Assembly (NCBI RefSeq): GCF_016743775.1
Contig: NZ_JAEQMY010000001.1
Location: 186,001 to 250,000 of the forward strand
Direction: 5' to 3'
DNA from: Microvirga aerilata
GTDB taxonomy: Bacteria > Pseudomonadota > Alphaproteobacteria > Rhizobiales > Beijerinckiaceae
Length of the DNA stretch: 64,000 nucleotides
Shown here: positions 61,027 to 64,000 of the stretch, in pieces
How positions within the stretch are numbered: the first letter of the stretch is position 1
Layout: each line of letters opens with the position of its first letter
Translations under genes and position numbers: made by a program
The notes under the pieces: model-generated
The model's input: the letters and a program-made list of their open reading frames with translations, nothing else
Database searches by the model: none
What the model was told of the DNA's origin: nothing

Positions 61027-63200
61027 TTGTAGCTGGCCTTCAGGGTCGCAACGCGTCCCGCGCCATAGTTGCAGGTGTATTGCGTGTCGCAGGAAGACAC
61101 GTACTCGCGGTCGAAGATGTTGTTGACGTTGAGCGCCACCGTGACGTTCTCCCGCGTGTAGCGGATGCCGGCGTCGAACACGGTGGATGACGGCACCTTC
61201 AAGGTGTTCTCGTTATCCACATAGGAGAAGCCGACGTAACGAACGCCTGCGCCGAAGCCGAGTCCTTTAAGCGCGCCTTCCTGGACCGTGTAGTCCAACC
61301 AGCCCGATGCCAGGAATTCCGGCACCACATTGGGGCGGTTTCCGATCAGCGCGGCATTGGAGTCCTTGGTGATCTCGATGTCGTAGGCTGTCACCGACGC
61401 GATGGCTTTCAGGCCTTCCGTGATGTTCGCCTGCGCCTCCACCTCGAACCCGCGGGAGCGCACCTCCCCAAGCTGAGCCTCAAAGAACAGATGATCCGGA
61501 TCGGCCGTGAGAGTGTTCTGGCGGGTCAGGTCGAACAGGGACGCGGTGATCAGGCCATCGAAGAAGGCCGGCTTGTACTTGACGCCGACCTCATACTGCT
61601 GCCCCGTCTCCGGCTCGAACGACTCGCCGTAGAAGTCGGATCCGATGACGGGGTTGAAGGAGCGGGAAACGGCCACGTAAGGCGTCACTCCGCTCGCGAA
61701 CTCATAGCCCAGTCCCAGGCGTCCGCTGAACTCCCCCGTATTTTCGGTGAAGTTCGCCGCCCCGACCTTGTCGGTGCTCTCGGTGACGACCCGGTCGTAA
61801 CGCCCGTTGAGGGTTGCGATCCAGCCGCCGAGGTGGATCTGGTCCTGAGCGTAGAACCCGATCTGGTTCATGGTCAGGTTCTGGTCGAGATAGGGCACGG
61901 TCGGCCCTTGGGGCGCGCCGTAGACCGGATTGTCCGCGCTCAGCGGAGTGCCGCCGCCGGAAGCCTGGATGTGATCGAGGTTGTAGTACTTGTAGTCGAG
62001 GCCGAGAAGCAGCTTATGACTGGCCGCGCCGGTATCGAACTTCGCCTCGGCCTGATTGTCGAGCGACAGGGTATTCACCACCGTGTGATGGTTGAAGCCG
62101 ATGCGATAGAGCAGGAAGTCGGGGCCGACCGGCGTTGGACCGGGGAAGCCGGTTGCTGGATCCAGATAGCCGTATGGGTAGGGTCCCCGCTCCTTCGAAT
62201 CCGTATGGGCGTAACGGAAGTTTTGCCGAAGGGTCCAAACCTCGTTGATGTCGTGCGTGAACTCGTAGCCGAGCATGGCCTGCTCGCGGCGGTAGAGATC
62301 GACACCCGGCTCGTCGTAGTAGAACCGGCGCGAGATGCGGCCGAACGGTGCGGAGACGACCGTTCCCACATAAGGCAGGAAGCCGCCCGTATGGCTGAGA
62401 TCCATGTGCTGGTAGGAGCCGAGCAGGGTCAGTTCCGTGCCGGCAGTGGCACGATAGGTGAGCGCGGGAGCGATGACGCCGCGGAAATCCTCCGCCTTCT
62501 CTGTTTCCCAGCTGCCGCCGGACACCTTCCCGGTCAGGCGATAGGACCACACGTTGTTGGGATCGAGCGCGCCGCCGAAATCGAACCCCGCATAGCCGTT
62601 GCCCCACGAGTTGACCCCGGTCTCCACATAACGAAGGGGCGCGGTGGTGGGGCGCTTGCTCACAGGGTTGATCAGGCCATCGGAGGCGCTGCCGCCATAA
62701 AGAGCCGAGGCAGGGCCTTTCAGGACCTCGATGCGCTCGAGCACGAACGGATCGATATAAAAGCCGCCGAACCCATATTGGTAGAGTGGCAGGTTGTTCA
62801 GGAATACACCGGTCTGCCCGGCATCGAAGCCGCGGATGTAGAACCAGTCCGTATCGGAATCCTGGCCGAACGGTTGCGCAAATACGCCTGCGGTGTAGCG
62901 CAGAGCCTCGTCGACCTTCTGCACCTGCCGGTCTTCGATCTGCTCGCGTCCGATTACGGAAACGGATTGAGGAATCTCCTCGATCGGCGTGTCGCTCTTC
63001 GATCCGGTTGCCGTGCGGCTGGGAGCATAGCCGTTCACTGGACCTGTGGCGCCTCCGCCCTGCCCTTCCACCGTGATCGTCTCAAGGGCGATTTCACCGG
63101 ACTGACCTCGCGCCTGGGCAGCCGCCTGCCCGCTCGATGCGACCATGACGGAGAGGGAGAGCAGGCTCACTCCCATGCTCAAGAGATGACGATGTTTCAT
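61020..63200 (-). CDS. TonB-dependent siderophore receptor
   Basis: A 726-residue outer-membrane receptor. A signal peptide runs to about residue 28 (ending GQAAAQ). The plug (about 70-180) has PIEEIPQSVSVIGREQI, WFYIRGFDAG and RIEVLKGPASALYGG. The beta-barrel ends in Trp (SYKW), as outer-membrane barrels require. NIFDREYVSSCDTQYTCNYG near the end is typical of hydroxamate (ferrichrome/ferrioxamine-type) receptors such as FhuA and FoxA. It takes up ferric siderophore using TonB energy, then hands it to the ABC system. Confidence 0.9.
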   Translation of the reverse strand: MKHRHLLSMGVSLLSLSVMVASSGQAAAQARGQSGEIALETITVEGQGGGATGPVNGYAPSRTATGSKSDTPIEEIPQSVSVIGREQIEDRQVQKVDEALRYTAGVFAQPFGQDSDTDWFYIRGFDAGQTGVFLNNLPLYQYGFGGFYIDPFVLERIEVLKGPASALYGGSASDGLINPVSKRPTTAPLRYVETGVNSWGNGYAGFDFGGALDPNNVWSYRLTGKVSGGSWETEKAEDFRGVIAPALTYRATAGTELTLLGSYQHMDLSHTGGFLPYVGTVVSAPFGRISRRFYYDEPGVDLYRREQAMLGYEFTHDINEVWTLRQNFRYAHTDSKERGPYPYGYLDPATGFPGPTPVGPDFLLYRIGFNHHTVVNTLSLDNQAEAKFDTGAASHKLLLGLDYKYYNLDHIQASGGGTPLSADNPVYGAPQGPTVPYLDQNLTMNQIGFYAQDQIHLGGWIATLNGRYDRVVTESTDKVGAANFTENTGEFSGRLGLGYEFASGVTPYVAVSRSFNPVIGSDFYGESFEPETGQQYEVGVKYKPAFFDGLITASLFDLTRQNTLTADPDHLFFEAQLGEVRSRGFEVEAQANITEGLKAIASVTAYDIEITKDSNAALIGNRPNVVPEFLASGWLDYTVQEGALKGLGFGAGVRYVGFSYVDNENTLKVPSSTVFDAGIRYTRENVTVALNVNNIFDREYVSSCDTQYTCNYGAGRVATLKASYKW

Positions 63201-63785
63201 GATTGCCCCCAGGCTTTCAAAAGCATCGGGACGTCGTTGCGGCCCCTATGCATGCACACTCAGCGGATTGCTGTTCCGGCGCACTGACTATGGCTTTGCC
63301 TAATGTGTGGCAAGAATTATGTTTTTTAATTACTCTAAACTATAGATTTAAACTATCATCATTCTGAGCCGCCCTCTTTAGAACTGTTCTATACTTAGAC
63401 ATAAACTTGGATGGCGATCTGATGTGAAAGCCTTGGCGGTATCATAGAAGATCCTAGATGGGCAGGCAGCGCCACACCAGGAAAGCCGCTCGTGCGATAG
63501 GACGTAAGGGCAGCGACCATGTTTATGTTTCTTTTTAATTCTTCTAAGTTGCGGATGCGACAAGATAATTTCTAATTTTCCGGTTGACGAGCATGGCCTT
63601 CAAGTCCAACAAGCGGTCTCGCCCAATAGGCAGGGATGCAATCGCACATGCGCAACGCTCAACCGATAGGACGAGGGAGACACCTCTGCTGCCTTGTCGT
63701 TTTTGAGAATTCTTTTCGAAGACCAAAGTAAAAGCAAGGTCATGATCATGATTTGGGGCAGCAGCGCCGAGTCAGCCGGGTAGAC
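63201..63785. other. AT-rich regulatory region between divergent siderophore genes
   Basis: 585 bases between the receptor and the FhuD-like gene, with no convincing gene. It is much more AT-rich than the rest of the window, especially 63300-63420 and 63510-63580. It holds an Irr-box-like site (63377-63393) and, at about 63701-63720, the sequence TTTTTGAGAATTCTTTTCGAA, which has a dyad centred on GAATTC. Confidence 0.6.
63377..63393. promoter_or_regulatory. Irr-box (ICE motif)-like site upstream of the receptor
   Basis: TTTAGAACTGTTCTATA has arms TTTAGAA and TTCTATA around a 3-base spacer. The Irr box of alphaproteobacteria is TTTAGAA-NNN-TTCTAAA, so only one base differs. It lies 177 bases before the receptor start and would place the locus under iron/heme control. 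Inference from motif match. Confidence 0.55.
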
Positions 63786-64000
63786 ATGCGCGTTTTCCAT
63801 CCCACAAACGCAGCTCCCTTGAGCAGGCGGGCTTTGCTTGGAGCCGCACTCGGCGTTCCTTTCCTCGGCAAGGTGAAAGCCGGCTCGGAGGAGCGGATTG
63901 CGGTTGTCGACTGGGCGATGCTCGAAACGCTGCTGGCTCTGGGCATCGTGCCTGTCGCGACAACGGAACTCATCCAGTTCCGCAAGATCGCCATCGAGCC
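63786..64000 (+). CDS. FhuD-like iron-siderophore binding protein (3' end outside window)
   Basis: First 71 codons of a longer gene; the frame is open to the right edge. The N-terminus has a twin-arginine signal, LSRRALLGAALG (residues 12-23). The mature part begins with RIAVVDWAMLETLLALGIVPVATTEL, which is the FhuD/FepB-type fold start. The family binds ferric hydroxamates in the periplasm and passes them to FhuB/FhuC. It diverges from the TonB receptor, so the locus is split over both strands. A TTG at 63753 is a weaker alternative start. Confidence 0.8.
   Translation, partial: MRVFHPTNAAPLSRRALLGAALGVPFLGKVKAGSEERIAVVDWAMLETLLALGIVPVATTELIQFRKIAIE

Noticed and set aside
63746..63994. Minus-strand open frame near the right edge
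   Set aside because: The plus strand here encodes a recognisable Tat signal and FhuD-type start, so the minus frame is a shadow.

Overview
The window is a GC-rich bacterial chromosome segment, most likely from an alphaproteobacterium of the order Hyphomicrobiales (Rhizobiales), with a Methylobacteriaceae/Microvirga-like flavour. This rests on gene content: an Aap general amino-acid transporter, an EcfG-type general-stress sigma factor carrying a NepR-like domain, an Irr-box-like site near a siderophore receptor, and palindromic intergenic repeats of the kind common in this order. Taxonomy is inference; no rRNA or tRNA gene is present.

Layout. (1) 1-10.4 kb: the end of an alanyl-tRNA editing gene, a mercaptopyruvate sulfurtransferase, the aapJQMP operon, a cystathionine beta-lyase, and a three-gene polyprenyl-phosphate-sugar/lipid A glycosylation operon. 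(2) 10.4-14.2 kb: RtcB with two small unknown neighbours, a TauE/SafE permease, and a NepR-EcfG fusion sigma factor. (3) 14.3-26 kb: a sugar/polyol utilisation cluster (xylulokinase, Rbs-type ABC transporter, L-ribulose-5-phosphate 4-epimerase, ribulokinase, PfkB kinase, AGE-family isomerase, ribokinase), broken by a block of intergenic repeats. (4) 26.7-33.2 kb: single genes: PhoH ATPase, double cold-shock-domain protein, zinc-ribbon metallopeptidase, receiver protein, a divergent P450/TetR pair with a twin operator, and a SET-domain protein.

(5) 33.6-44.3 kb: a hexuronate catabolic cluster: UxuB-type reductase, PotABCD-like ABC importer with a Tat-exported binding protein, uronate isomerase UxaC, a GntR/FCD regulator, altronate dehydratase and mannonate dehydratase. 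These genes convert glucuronate and galacturonate towards 2-keto-3-deoxygluconate. (6) 44.3-47.5 kb: an M20 amidohydrolase, an SDR-fold protein and an MBL-fold hydrolase with a changed metal motif. (7) 47.8-58.3 kb: a GntR regulator preceded by an array of half-sites, then an operon for a Dpp-type peptide ABC transporter, gamma-glutamyltransferase and a DUF1028 protein (probably uptake and breakdown of gamma-glutamyl peptides); then a second TauE/SafE permease and a bacterial OGFr-domain protein. (8) 58.3-64 kb: an exporter-type ABC half-transporter, and a hydroxamate-siderophore uptake locus (FhuC-like ATPase, TonB-dependent receptor, and on the other strand the start of a Tat-exported FhuD-like protein) around an AT-rich regulatory region.

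I found no prophage, insertion sequence, CRISPR array or plasmid signature. The observations most worth following up are the NepR-EcfG fusion, the twin TetR operator at the P450 gene, the half-site array upstream of the peptide-uptake operon, and the locus pairing that operon with Ggt and DUF1028.
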